A stretch of 64,000 bases of DNA from Streptomyces sp. NRRL F-5122 (GTDB lineage: Bacteria > Actinomycetota > Actinomycetes > Streptomycetales > Streptomycetaceae). The notes beneath the pieces were generated by a model. That model did not search any database, had not been told where the DNA came from, and saw only the letters and a program-made list of their open reading frames with translations. Shown in pieces: positions 16,936-25,603 of the stretch. Where the stretch lies: positions 248,001 through 312,000 of the forward strand of contig NZ_LMWH01000254.1 in NCBI RefSeq assembly GCF_001507435.1. The letters are read 5' to 3'. Made by a program: the position numbers and the translations under genes. Numbering within the stretch: the stretch's first letter is position 1; each line of letters begins with the position of its first letter.

Positions 16936-18135
16936 TCAGGCCGCCCGCCGCACCTTCAGCATCCGCCGGGCCGCCTTGCGCAGCCGCTCGAAGTGGACCG
17001 GCGTCGCCAGCGGCTTGAACTTTTCGATGGTGAGCGTCTCGCGGGTCGTCGGCACGAACCACTCGTCCGGGAGGCCCGCGGCGCCGTCGCGGAAGTGCGG
17101 GTAGCCGACGTAGGCCTTGCCACCGGCCGGGTCCATGAAGACCGTGGGCGCCTTGTTCGCCTTGACGAACTCCAGCACGTCGGACAGCAGGTCCGCGCGG
17201 CCCCGCGCCACCAGGTGCAGCCGGAGCCGCTCGTTGACCTTCATCCGCTCGGCGATGCCCTCGTGCCAGTACGCGTCCATCATCGGCTTGGCGAGCTCCA
17301 GCTTGTGGGCGCGCACCTCCTCGTCGTTGTTCAGGAAGACGGGCCCGAACTGCGGCAGGAGGGTGATCAGGAAGGGGCGGACCATCAGGGAGTCGCGGCG
17401 CGGGCCCTCGGGCACGAGCTCGGCGATGAGCTTCATGAGGGCACGGGCCGAGTCGAAGCGCAGGGTGTAGCTGCCGGTCTTGGTGACGTGCTTGCCGTCG
17501 CTCCGGCCGACCAGGTAGTAGCAGGTGTAGTCGGCGATCACGGAGACGCCGTCCGCGCGCAGATACGCCTCCATCGTGAACAGGGCGTCCTCGCCGGTCC
17601 TCAGCGACTCGTCGAAGCGCATCCCGTGCCGTGCGAGCAGCTCCCGGCGGAAGAGCTTCTGGGCGCTCAGCGTGAACTTGATCTTCGAGGAGAAGACGTC
17701 GGTCCGCGGCAGCGTCCTGCCCCACATCGACTTGGGGGCGTTGCGGTTGACGCCCACGACCTTGCCGAGCACGACATCGGTCCGCTGCTCGTCGGCCATG
17801 GCGACCATGCGCTCCAGCGCCTCGGCCCCGAGCCGGTCGTCCGCGTCGAGGAAGAACACATACCGTCCACGGGCCCTCTCCAGACCCACGTTGCGCGGGC
17901 CGCTGGGGCCACCGGAGTTCTCCTGGTGGATGACGGTGACCGCCATGGGAGCCTGCTTGGCGAACTCCTCCAGGCGGTCGCCCGTCCCGTCCGTCGAGCC
18001 GTCGTCGACGGCGATGACCTCGATCCGCGCCGGGTCGAGCGTCTGCGCCTGCACCGACTCCAGGCACTCGACCAGGTACGGCATAGCCTCGTACGCCCCG
18101 ATGATCACAGATACATCAGGCTGCGCAACGGTCAC
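16936..18135 (-). CDS. Family 2 glycosyltransferase
   Basis: 399 residues from GTG 18135, with AAGGGGG upstream. The GT-A fold is complete: VSVIIGAYEAMPYL, IAVDDGSTDGTG near residue 45, the metal-binding YVFFLDADD near residue 95, and the acceptor-side RTGEDALFTMEAYLRAD near residue 182. No membrane helix is present, so it acts at the cytoplasmic face. It belongs with the TagF-like and CDP-ribitol genes upstream. It is clearly paralogous to the GT2 at 48512-50194: both share the order GRYVxF, DDxLGxEALERMV, KLFRREL and ADYTCYY. That places related polymer-building steps both inside and outside the accessory region. Confidence 0.9.
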   Translation of the reverse strand: MTVAQPDVSVIIGAYEAMPYLVECLESVQAQTLDPARIEVIAVDDGSTDGTGDRLEEFAKQAPMAVTVIHQENSGGPSGPRNVGLERARGRYVFFLDADDRLGAEALERMVAMADEQRTDVVLGKVVGVNRNAPKSMWGRTLPRTDVFSSKIKFTLSAQKLFRRELLARHGMRFDESLRTGEDALFTMEAYLRADGVSVIADYTCYYLVGRSDGKHVTKTGSYTLRFDSARALMKLIAELVPEGPRRDSLMVRPFLITLLPQFGPVFLNNDEEVRAHKLELAKPMMDAYWHEGIAERMKVNERLRLHLVARGRADLLSDVLEFVKANKAPTVFMDPAGGKAYVGYPHFRDGAAGLPDEWFVPTTRETLTIEKFKPLATPVHFERLRKAARRMLKVRRAA

Positions 18136-18298
18136 GCTTCCCCCTTGTCACGGGAACTTTCCCCGCATGTCATCAACACTTACCCATAAGAGAGCCGACG
18201 GCGGGCGAAGGTTGCCCCCACCCCAATGATTCGTGGCACACGTCACATGGCGAACAGACAGAAAACCACGGTAGGCCGTCACGGTAAGAGCAAGGAAA

Positions 18299-18339
18299 GG
18301 GCCCGGGCGCCGAGGAGTGCTCCCTCGGCGCCCGGGCCC
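18299..18339 (-). terminator. Perfect 17-bp terminator hairpin
   Basis: Arms 18299-18315 and 18323-18339 with a 7-base loop, 17 bases after the stop of the TagF-like gene. A T-rich stretch (CCTTTCCTTG) follows on the minus strand. Confidence 0.92.
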
Positions 18340-18356
18340 TCGGGCCGTGGCGCGTG

Positions 18357-20459
18357 TCAGCCCTTGACCACGTCGGTCGACTCATCGGCGGGTGTGGGGC
18401 GCTGGCCGGGCACCGCGCCCGCCCGCTCGGCGACGGTCCCCCGACCGGCGGTCTCCAGACGGTGGTTGCGGGCCTCCGCCTTCTGTGCCAGGTCGCTCAC
18501 GGCGGCGTTGAACTGCTCGATCGACGTCGGCTCGTCCGGGCCCAGCAGATAGCGCCTGAGCTCTCCGCGTTCGGCGGTCAGCGGGTCTGCCGCGGGATCC
18601 CGGACGGCCGTCAGCAGCTCGTCCAGTTCACGCGCGGAGTTCGACAGGATCACGGCCGCGCGTACCGCCGTGTTCTGCCGCTTGAACTCCTCGACGCCCA
18701 GCTCCGCGGAGTCGGTGACGGCGTACGGCTTGCCGCTCGCGATGAAGTCGGAGACCACGCTGGAGATGTCGGAGACCATCGCGTCGGAGACGTTGAAGCA
18801 GTCGTACAGACGCGGCTCGGAGCCCGTGATGACGCGGTGCTGCCAGGAGCCGAAGGAGCGCCAGTAGGCGTCGTTCCACTCGGCCCGCAGCCGGGCGATC
18901 TCCTCGTGCTTGGCCACGTCGACCAGACCGTCGCGGGTCGCCTCGGCTTCGTCGCCGCTGTCGTCGACCGGACCGCTCAGCTCGCCGAGCCGGGCCGTGA
19001 TGCGGACCAGCTCGGCCTTGGCGCGGGTCTGGGCCGCGGCGTCCGCGGTGAAGCGCGGGTCGGCGGCGCGCTCGGTGGCGGCCTTCTCGACCAGGGCGGT
19101 GATCCGCCGGTGCGCGGCGCCCGCCTTGGCGCTGCGGGTCCCGGTGAAGGGGTGGGGCTTGTAGAGGACACGGACCGGCCGGTCGGCGGCGAGCAGCTTC
19201 TTCACGATGTTCTCGCCGGCCAGCAGGAGCGAGGTGTTGCCCGGGTTGTCGTCCCAGCCCTCCCAGGTGGGGGCGTACAGGACGGTCGGGATGCGCCCCT
19301 CGGGCACGCCCTGCCAGGGCTGGATGGGCGCGAGCTGCGGGCGGCCGACCTCGACGATGTCGTCGTCGCGGACGCCGACGTCGGCCAGGGCGTAGCGGTC
19401 ACGGCCCGCACGGCCGGCCGTCCACACCTCGTCGTAGACCTTGCTGAACGGGTTGACGCTGGCGAGCTTGTCGCTGTCGCCGTGGCCGATGAAGACGTGC
19501 TTCATCGTCGGGACGCGCAGCATGTGGATGTTCTTGCCGACGTTCGCCGCGTACAGCGTGACGCGCACCGTGGACAGGTCCAGGTTCATCAGGTGCACCC
19601 CTCCGGGCACGCAGATGACGGGGACCGTGGTGGGCTGGAGGTTCTCCAGGATGGCGCGCTCGCGGAGGATGATCAGCGGACGGGTCTCCAGCCGCTCCAT
19701 CGTGTCCAGCCACATGTTGACCTGGTAGGCCGAGTCCTTGGAGCCCGAGAAGTACAGCACCGTCTCCGGGCGGTACTCGCGCAACCAGGCACTGACCGCC
19801 TTGAGTACCGCGTCCGCCTTCGGCGGGATCCTCCGGCCGCGGATGTACGGGACGAGCGCGGCGACGTAGAGGAAGGCCAGCACCAGGGTGACGGCCACGC
19901 CGGTGAGGCCGTAGACGACCCGGTCGGTGGCGGCGGTGACCAGCAGGCCGACAACGGCGGCGAGGTCGAGGTGGAGCATCTTCTCGGCGGCGCGGTCGAG
20001 CAGCAGACGCGGCGGGGCGTCCGGGATGCGGATCCGCGAGACGAGGTCGACGTTGCGGGTGGCGATCGGCATCCTGCGGCGGTTGCGGATCAGGGTGACC
20101 AGGGCGCCGTGCGGGGCCTGGAAGCCGTAGAAGGCGAGGAAGCAGCCGATCGCCGCGTAGAAGACCACGTCGCTGGAGAGCGAGAGCCGGGCCATGAGCA
20201 GGACCAGCAGCAGCTGTCTGATCAGGAACCGTATGGACAGACCGGCCCGCACCTTGCCGAGGCGGTTGATCAGATAGCTGCCGCGCCGATGCAGAAAGTG
20301 GTCCGCGAGGTACGTCACTGCGGCCGCGGCCGCGAAGGCACCGACGCTCGGGAGGAGCGCGGCCAGCATCAGCACGGGGAAGCCCAGCATCATGAGGGCC
20401 GCCGCGGCAAGCTCGGCCGCACTGCCCACCCGGGCAACGCGTATAGCGGTGGAAATCAC
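18357..20459 (-). CDS. TagF-like CDP-glycerol/ribitol glycerophosphotransferase with N-terminal membrane domain
   Basis: 700 residues from GTG 20459. The first 215 residues hold about five hydrophobic helices (LAAAALMMLGFPVLMLAAL, FLIRQLLLVLLMA, VVGLLVTAAT, VTLVLAFLYVAALV). The C-terminal 450 residues carry the polyol-phosphate transferase pattern: KHVFIGHGDSDKLAS, WTAGRAGRDRY, VLYAPTWEGW with Asp-Asn following, LYKPHPFTG, and NVSDAMVSDISSVVSDF. These are the CDP-binding and catalytic blocks of TagF/TarL enzymes that polymerise glycerol- or ribitol-phosphate. The next gene upstream encodes a CDP-ribitol synthase-like protein, so ribitol-phosphate is the likeliest unit. The membrane domain is unusual compared with soluble B. 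subtilis TagF. Confidence 0.87.
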   Translation of the reverse strand: MISTAIRVARVGSAAELAAAALMMLGFPVLMLAALLPSVGAFAAAAAVTYLADHFLHRRGSYLINRLGKVRAGLSIRFLIRQLLLVLLMARLSLSSDVVFYAAIGCFLAFYGFQAPHGALVTLIRNRRRMPIATRNVDLVSRIRIPDAPPRLLLDRAAEKMLHLDLAAVVGLLVTAATDRVVYGLTGVAVTLVLAFLYVAALVPYIRGRRIPPKADAVLKAVSAWLREYRPETVLYFSGSKDSAYQVNMWLDTMERLETRPLIILRERAILENLQPTTVPVICVPGGVHLMNLDLSTVRVTLYAANVGKNIHMLRVPTMKHVFIGHGDSDKLASVNPFSKVYDEVWTAGRAGRDRYALADVGVRDDDIVEVGRPQLAPIQPWQGVPEGRIPTVLYAPTWEGWDDNPGNTSLLLAGENIVKKLLAADRPVRVLYKPHPFTGTRSAKAGAAHRRITALVEKAATERAADPRFTADAAAQTRAKAELVRITARLGELSGPVDDSGDEAEATRDGLVDVAKHEEIARLRAEWNDAYWRSFGSWQHRVITGSEPRLYDCFNVSDAMVSDISSVVSDFIASGKPYAVTDSAELGVEEFKRQNTAVRAAVILSNSARELDELLTAVRDPAADPLTAERGELRRYLLGPDEPTSIEQFNAAVSDLAQKAEARNHRLETAGRGTVAERAGAVPGQRPTPADESTDVVKG

Positions 20460-20568
20460 GGGGGAACCTGCTCTTGGAGGGAGAGTGCCGGTGGTGGTAC
20501 GGAGAAAAACTTCGGTAGGTCTTCGAAAAGGAATCGGAAAGTTCCTGCAGCCGATCTGGATTTTATGG

Positions 20569-20619
20569 ATTCAGGCCCCTGCGTCCGCGCATTCGTCGCG
20601 CAATCACAGAGGCCTGAAT
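20569..20619. promoter_or_regulatory. AT-rich leader of the TagF-like gene with inverted repeat
   Basis: 9-base arms (20569-20577 and 20611-20619) separated by 33 bases, in the 183-base gap between two same-strand wall-polymer genes. It could be an operator or a weak terminator. Confidence 0.35.
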
Positions 20620-20642
20620 TCCGGAAACCAAGGAAATTTCGA

Positions 20643-22142
20643 CTACGCCACGCCGTCCTGGCGGTCCAGGACGCCGGCCAGAGCCGCTTCGAAACCGGAT
20701 GCCCTGCCCGCGTCCGCCGTCGGATCCTGCTGGCGTACGTCGATGACATGGCCGGTCAGTTCGGAGACGAGGACATCGAGCGAGGTCCGCGCCACCGCCT
20801 CGGAGGACAGCAGCGAGCCGTCGGGCTCCTGCCCGAAGGCCTTGGTGCGCATCGGGGTGGCGGTGCGCTCCGGGTTGATGCAGTTGACGCGGATGCCGTC
20901 GCCGGCCCATTCGTCGGACAGCGCCTGGGTGAGGTTCACCATGGCCGCCTTGGTCGAGGAGTACAGGCTGTACTCGGCGCGGCCGCGGGTGTAGCTGCTG
21001 GAGGTGTACAGCAGCAACTGCCCCTGGGTCTCGGCGAGGTACTTGTAGGAGGAGCGGGCGATCTGCACCGGGGCCAGGTAGTTGACCTTCAGCGCTTCCT
21101 CGATGGTCGCGTTGTCGGTCTCGGCGAGCTTGCCGATGCGCAACACGCCGGCGGTGTTGACGACGTAGTCGATGCGTCCGGTCTCGGCGTAGGCCTTGGA
21201 CAGCGCGTCGTCGACCTCCTCCGGGTTCTCCACGTGCGTTCCGGTGGTGGAGCGGCCGAGCGCATACACCTTGGCGCCATAGGACTCGGCCAGCTCGGCG
21301 ATGTCCTTGCCGATGCCGTACGAGCCGCCGAAGACGACGACGGTCCTGCCGCTGAGGAGTTCCCGGTAGGCCTCCTCGCCGTTCTGCTCGGGCGCGGCGG
21401 TGGAGGCGAGCTGGAACAGCTTGTCGGCGATGAACACGTCGACCGGCTGCGTGACCTTCATGTTGTACTCGTCGCCCGCGACCACGTGGATCGGCACGTC
21501 CGGCAGATACCTGAGAACGACGGTGCAGTCGTCGGTGGCCTGGAAGTTGGGGTCGCCCGCGGCGACCTCGTAGGCGCGGCGGATCGTGGACAGCTTGAAC
21601 GCCTGCGGGGTCTGGCCGCGGCGCAGCCGGGAGCGGTCCGGGATCTCGGTGATGAATTCGCCGTCCTCGCCGTGCGTGCGGGTCACGATGATGGTGTCCG
21701 CCGACGGGATGGCGACGTCGACGGCCTGGTAGCGCTCCAGGGCCGCGACGCAGTCGTCGATCACGCGCCGCGACAGCAGGGGGCGGACGGCGTCGTGGAA
21801 CAGGACGTTGCGGTCCTCGCCCTCGGCCAGCCCCTCACCGAGCACGGCGATGGCGCGCTCGGTGGTCTCGTTCCGCGTGGAGCCGCCCTCGATGATCTGC
21901 GTCACCTTGGTGAAGCCCGCCTTGGCGACGATCTTCTCGAGATCCGGCACATAGCCCGGCGCCATCAGCACGATGACGTCGTCGATGGAGTCGGCCTTCT
22001 CGAAGGTGGTCAGCGTGTGCTCGATCACCGCCTTGCCGGCGATCTTCAGCAGCTGCTTCGGAATCGACAGACCCACGCGCTGACCGGTGCCACCAGCCAG
22101 GATCACTGCGGTGGTACGGGGCTTGGCTATGCGCTCAGACAC
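20643..22142 (-). CDS. Bifunctional cytidylyltransferase / short-chain reductase (CDP-ribitol synthase-like)
   Basis: 499 residues from GTG 22142. Residues 1-240 are an IspD/TarI-type cytidylyltransferase: the CTP loop VILAGGTGQRVG, IPKQLLKIAGK, FHDAVRPLLS, and RRGQTPQAFKL. Residues of about 265-495 are a short-chain dehydrogenase: VVFGGSYGIGKDIAE, NTAGVLRIG, the catalytic Tyr/Lys of YSLYSSTKAAM, and NCINPERTATPM. The same fusion order occurs in Haemophilus Bcs1, which reduces ribulose-5-phosphate and makes CDP-ribitol. The product would feed the TagF-like enzyme downstream. In this fold IspD alone would make an isoprenoid precursor, but the reductase half argues against that. Confidence 0.87.
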   Translation of the reverse strand: MSERIAKPRTTAVILAGGTGQRVGLSIPKQLLKIAGKAVIEHTLTTFEKADSIDDVIVLMAPGYVPDLEKIVAKAGFTKVTQIIEGGSTRNETTERAIAVLGEGLAEGEDRNVLFHDAVRPLLSRRVIDDCVAALERYQAVDVAIPSADTIIVTRTHGEDGEFITEIPDRSRLRRGQTPQAFKLSTIRRAYEVAAGDPNFQATDDCTVVLRYLPDVPIHVVAGDEYNMKVTQPVDVFIADKLFQLASTAAPEQNGEEAYRELLSGRTVVVFGGSYGIGKDIAELAESYGAKVYALGRSTTGTHVENPEEVDDALSKAYAETGRIDYVVNTAGVLRIGKLAETDNATIEEALKVNYLAPVQIARSSYKYLAETQGQLLLYTSSSYTRGRAEYSLYSSTKAAMVNLTQALSDEWAGDGIRVNCINPERTATPMRTKAFGQEPDGSLLSSEAVARTSLDVLVSELTGHVIDVRQQDPTADAGRASGFEAALAGVLDRQDGVA

Positions 22143-22391
22143 AAGTGACCTACCTCGGGCTTCAGGGAACCTTCGGATGGTCCCACTTTCAGTAAGCGAA
22201 GTGCAAGGTGAGCGCCCTCTGCTGCATATGTAGGCGCAACCTGCTATTCACCTTCTACCCTCGTCGATCTCCGAAGTGCCTGCCTGGATTGTCCAGATTT
22301 GCTGTGAGTAACTCCACACGTTTCTCACGCGTTTTCGTTGCACTTTCCCCTGCGGCGTCTTCCGAACACGAAGACCGGGTGCGCGGCGCAC
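22143..22391. promoter_or_regulatory. Upstream region of the CDP-ribitol synthase-like gene
   Basis: A 249-base gap with lower G+C than its neighbours between the minus-strand synthase start and the end of the broken sulfotransferase. The promoter of the synthase/TagF-like unit must lie here. I could not identify convincing -10/-35 boxes. Confidence 0.35.
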
Positions 22392-23595
22392 TCACCGTCG
22401 GCGCATCCGCCGTAGCGCTCGGTGGCCGAGCACCCTGAGCAACTCGCGGGACGAGGTCCGTTGCACGGACCGCACCGTGGCTGCGCCCTGGAGCGCCGCG
22501 GTCGCGGCCGGCGCCCCGTACAGGGCCCGCGCCACCACTTCGGGCGCGATCCTCGGCGCGGGCGGCCCCGGTTGCCCGTCCGCCCCTGACGGGGCCTCAG
22601 CCGGCAGCGACAGGTCTCCGACGACCCGCACCCCGAGGGCCGATCCGCGCGCCGGCCTCCGCACCCACGGCGGCGGCCTCCTCCAGCGCCCACCGGGGTG
22701 TGTGGATCCGGTGGTCGTCCGGCCCCGGTGCGCGGCTGCTCTTCATCCGCAGGACGGCGCCGTTGCGCACGAGTGCGGAATACAGCTCGTCCGGCAGCCC
22801 ATGACCGCGGAACTCGATATTCACTCGACGCAGCATTTCGGTCTCGGCTGATGCGAGAGACCGGTTCGCCGCCTCCGGCACCTCCTTGAGAAGGCCGGCG
22901 GGGAGGGCCAGGAGGGACTCGAAGGTACGCAGGAGGCCGCCGCGGTCGCGGTCGTCGACCACGACGACGGAGACCCGCTCCGGGCCGACGACCCCGGCCC
23001 AGCGCTCGACGAGCCGGTCGTGGCGGTGACGCCGCCAGAAGCTGGGCGTGGGCTTCTCGTACGGCGGCTTGCGCAGCATGTGGTCGAGCCAGTCCTCTTA
23101 CCCCATGCGCAGCCCGTTCTGCACGTACTGCTGCCACTGCGACGGCAGGATCTTCGCCGGCGGGCGCAGTGTGACCAGGACGTGCAGCCTCCCCGGGGTC
23201 CCCGGCTCGGTTTCCCCGGCCAAGGCCCCGGGGCCACCCAGCTCGCGGACGATCCGGGCGACGGTGTCGTGGCCCTCCGCGTCGGCGAAGAACTCGCTGC
23301 TGACCACAGAGGTACGTGTCCCCGTCGCCTGCACCTGCTCCACGAGCCGCCGCCAGTGGCCCTCGGTGGCCACGGTGCCGCCCATCATCGCGGGCCGGGC
23401 ACACGCGGCGAGCGCCGCTTCCATGGAGTGCCGGGTGCGGGCGGGGAAGTCCACACCGCGGGCGGCCATCGTGTCCCTGGCCGCGAAGAGCGCCGCCTGC
23501 ACGGACGTGGTTCCGGTCTTGTGCGGGCCGATGTGCGGCAGTCGGGTGCCGGCCGGAAGCAACAGCGGGTTCCTGGTCGTACAGTCCGTCTCCAT
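22392..23595 (-). pseudogene. Disrupted sulfotransferase-like gene (nonsense codon plus frameshift)
   Basis: Three open pieces read as one protein from ATG 23595. The first has the sulfotransferase PAPS-binding loop PHIGPHKTGTTSVQAAL near residue 27 and ends NGLRMG at an in-frame TAA (23098-23100). The same frame resumes at once with EDWLDHMLRKPPYEKP and runs to about 22640. There the sense shifts frame and continues as LGVRVVGDLSLPAEAP to the stop at 22392. One extra G near 22641 explains the shift. Two independent lesions make sequencing error less likely than true decay. The intact protein of about 400 residues would have transferred sulfate to a sugar or other acceptor, probably of the wall polymer made by the neighbouring genes. 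Confidence 0.8.
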
Positions 23596-23776
23596 GGCCA
23601 ACGGAAGGTAAGAGACGCTTCTGAAGCAGGTGTGAGAGGAGCCTGGGACATGGATGAGTCCCGGGCTCCCCCTGCCTCGGCCCGCCGGTCCGGGACACGG
23701 GCCATCCGGCCGCGCACCACGGACCTCCGCCTCACACCGGCCGCAGCCCGGGACGCGAGCCACCGGGCCCCGCGCC

Positions 23777-25327
23777 TCACACCAACCGCACACCCGGCCT
23801 GCCCGCCTCGACCCGCAGCCGGGCGAAGGTCCTGGAGACAGCCTCCGGGCGCAGTACCGTCTCCGGGACCCTGACCTGGGCGTCGATGCCGTCGGAGCGG
23901 ATGTCGAAGAGGTGGTAGCCGCGATGGGCGTCGATCAGCTTCCAGTGCGGATTGTCCGCCTTGCGCGGGTCCCAGTCGCGGCGGAAGGCCGCCAGGTCCT
24001 GGTCGCCGCCGCTGGAGATGGAGGTGCCGACGAACTCGGCGCCGACCACGGCGGAGCGCGGGTCGGCGAAGTCCCGCTTGAGGTCGCTCACCATCGTCAG
24101 ATGGCGGTCGCCGGAGAGCACGACCGGGTTGCGGACCTTCGTGAACTCCTTCATGAAGGCGTTGCGTTCGGCCTGGTAGCCGTCCCAGGCGTCGTAGTAC
24201 CAGAGCTTGCCCCGGCCCACCTGGAGGTCGGTCTCGGCCATCATGATCTGCGAGGCGATCAGGTTCCAGCGGGCCGGAGAGCGGTGCAGTCCGTCCAGCA
24301 GCCACTGCTTCTGCCGGGCGCCGAGCATGGTCGCCGAGGCGCTCTTGGCGCCCGACTGGCTTGTCGCCTGGTCGCTGCGGAACTGCCGGGTGTCCAGCAC
24401 GTTCAGCCGCGCAAGGCGCCCGAACTCCAGCCGCCGGTACATCTGGATGTGCGGTCCCTTCGGGATCGCGCTCGCACGCACCGGCATGTGCTCGTAGTAC
24501 GCCTGGTAGGCGGCGGTCAGCCGGGCCACGAACGCGGCGTGGGACTGCTTGGCGGGGTCCTGCGGAACCTGGCCCGCGTAGTCGTTGTCGACCTCGTGGT
24601 CGTCGAAGGTGACCACCCAGGGCGCGGCGGCGTGCATCGCGGCCAGATGCGGGTCGGTGCGGTACTGGGCGTAGCGGTTGCGGTACTGGACGAGTGTGTA
24701 CGGCTCGTCGCTGCCCTCGTGGCGGCGCACGGCGCCGGCGGCGGGCAGGGACTCGTAGATGTAGTCGCCGACGAACAGCACGACGTCCGGGTCCTGGGCG
24801 CGCATGTCCGCGTACGGGGTGAAGTAGCCCTGCTGCCAGTTCTGGCAGGAGGCCAGCGCGAGTCGCAGACGCCCTCCTGAGCCCTGCGGATCGGGAGCCG
24901 TACGGGTGCGCCCGAGGGGCGAGAGCCGGCCGCCGGTGCGGAAGCGGTACCAGTAGGCGCGACCCGGGCGCAGCCCGCGCACGTCGACATGGACGCTGTG
25001 ACCGAGCGCCGGCAGGGCCCTGGTGGCACCGCGCCGCACCGTCCGCCGGAACCGCTCGTCTTCGGCGACCTCCCACTCCACGGTCACCGGGCGGTCGGGC
25101 ATGCCGCCGCCGTGCAGCGGATCGGGGGCGAGCCGGGTCCACAGCACGATGCCGTCCGGGAGCGGATCGCCGGAGGCCACTCCGAGTCTGAACACATGGT
25201 CGGGCAGGGGCGGTTCGATGGCCCGCGCCACATGCGGCAGCCCCAGTTGGGCGGCGGCCGTGGCCCCGAGCACCGCGGCACCCGTGGTGAGAAAGCGGCG
25301 TCGATCGCTGGAGACTGCTCGTTCCAT
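23777..25327 (-). CDS. PhoD-family alkaline phosphatase / phosphodiesterase, Tat-exported
   Basis: 516 residues. The N-terminal Tat signal (SSDRRRFLTTGAAVLG) directs folded export. Family motifs follow in order: FRLGVASGDPLPDGIVLWTRL, the metal-binding FVGDYIYE, VVTFDDHEVDND, and LSGDRHLTMVSDL near residue 390. RBS AAGGGGAG precedes ATG 25327. PhoD needs iron and calcium and cleaves phosphodiesters. In Bacillus it begins exolytic breakdown of wall teichoic acid. Its place beside CDP-ribitol and TagF-like genes suggests turnover of the same polymer or phosphate recovery from it. PhoP regulation is likely from the family, but I found no convincing PHO box in the 110 bases upstream. Confidence 0.93.
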   Translation of the reverse strand: MERAVSSDRRRFLTTGAAVLGATAAAQLGLPHVARAIEPPLPDHVFRLGVASGDPLPDGIVLWTRLAPDPLHGGGMPDRPVTVEWEVAEDERFRRTVRRGATRALPALGHSVHVDVRGLRPGRAYWYRFRTGGRLSPLGRTRTAPDPQGSGGRLRLALASCQNWQQGYFTPYADMRAQDPDVVLFVGDYIYESLPAAGAVRRHEGSDEPYTLVQYRNRYAQYRTDPHLAAMHAAAPWVVTFDDHEVDNDYAGQVPQDPAKQSHAAFVARLTAAYQAYYEHMPVRASAIPKGPHIQMYRRLEFGRLARLNVLDTRQFRSDQATSQSGAKSASATMLGARQKQWLLDGLHRSPARWNLIASQIMMAETDLQVGRGKLWYYDAWDGYQAERNAFMKEFTKVRNPVVLSGDRHLTMVSDLKRDFADPRSAVVGAEFVGTSISSGGDQDLAAFRRDWDPRKADNPHWKLIDAHRGYHLFDIRSDGIDAQVRVPETVLRPEAVSRTFARLRVEAGRPGVRLV

Positions 25328-25520
25328 CCCCGAACTCCCCTTGCGTCGCGAGTCTCTTCGACATGGCGATGCTCACACACCGTGGCAGCCCCGACACTGA
25401 ACGAAATGGAGCGCGGGCATGACAAATGCATGACCAGAAGCGAAGAGGGCGAACGGAGGCCGATGCGCCCCGTGCGTGGGTGTGCGGCCGTCCGGCCGAT
25501 GACGGGGTGGAATGTGCGAG

Positions 25521-25559
25521 CCGACGCCCGGGGACGGTCGTCCCGTCCCCGGGCGTCGG
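25521..25559 (-). terminator. Perfect 17-bp terminator downstream of obg
   Basis: Arms 25521-25537 and 25543-25559 with a 5-base loop, 45 bases beyond the obg stop on the minus strand. Confidence 0.9.
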
Positions 25560-25562
25560 GCC

Positions 25563-25594
25563 CTACGACGTCGCTACATCGCTACGACGTCGCT
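25563..25594. repeat. Two 13-bp direct repeats in the obg 3' region
   Basis: The unit CTACGACGTCGCT occurs at 25563-25575 and 25582-25594, separated by 6 bases, between the obg stop and its terminator. The unit contains the palindrome CGACGTCG. Confidence 0.8.
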
Positions 25595-25603
25595 GTGGAT
25601 CGC

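Noticed and set aside
20643..22142. Annotation as isoprenoid IspD
   Set aside because: The fused C-terminal reductase and the wall-polymer neighbours fit a CDP-ribitol synthase. IspD would normally be a stand-alone protein near ispF.
18354..22148. 1,264-codon plus-strand open frame over the TagF-like and CDP-ribitol genes
   Set aside because: It crosses two clear minus-strand genes and their intergenic gap and shows no motif. It is a shadow frame.
25328..25440. PHO box upstream of phoD
   Set aside because: A GTTCAGTGTCG sequence is present once, but I cannot find the second direct-repeat unit that defines a PhoP site.
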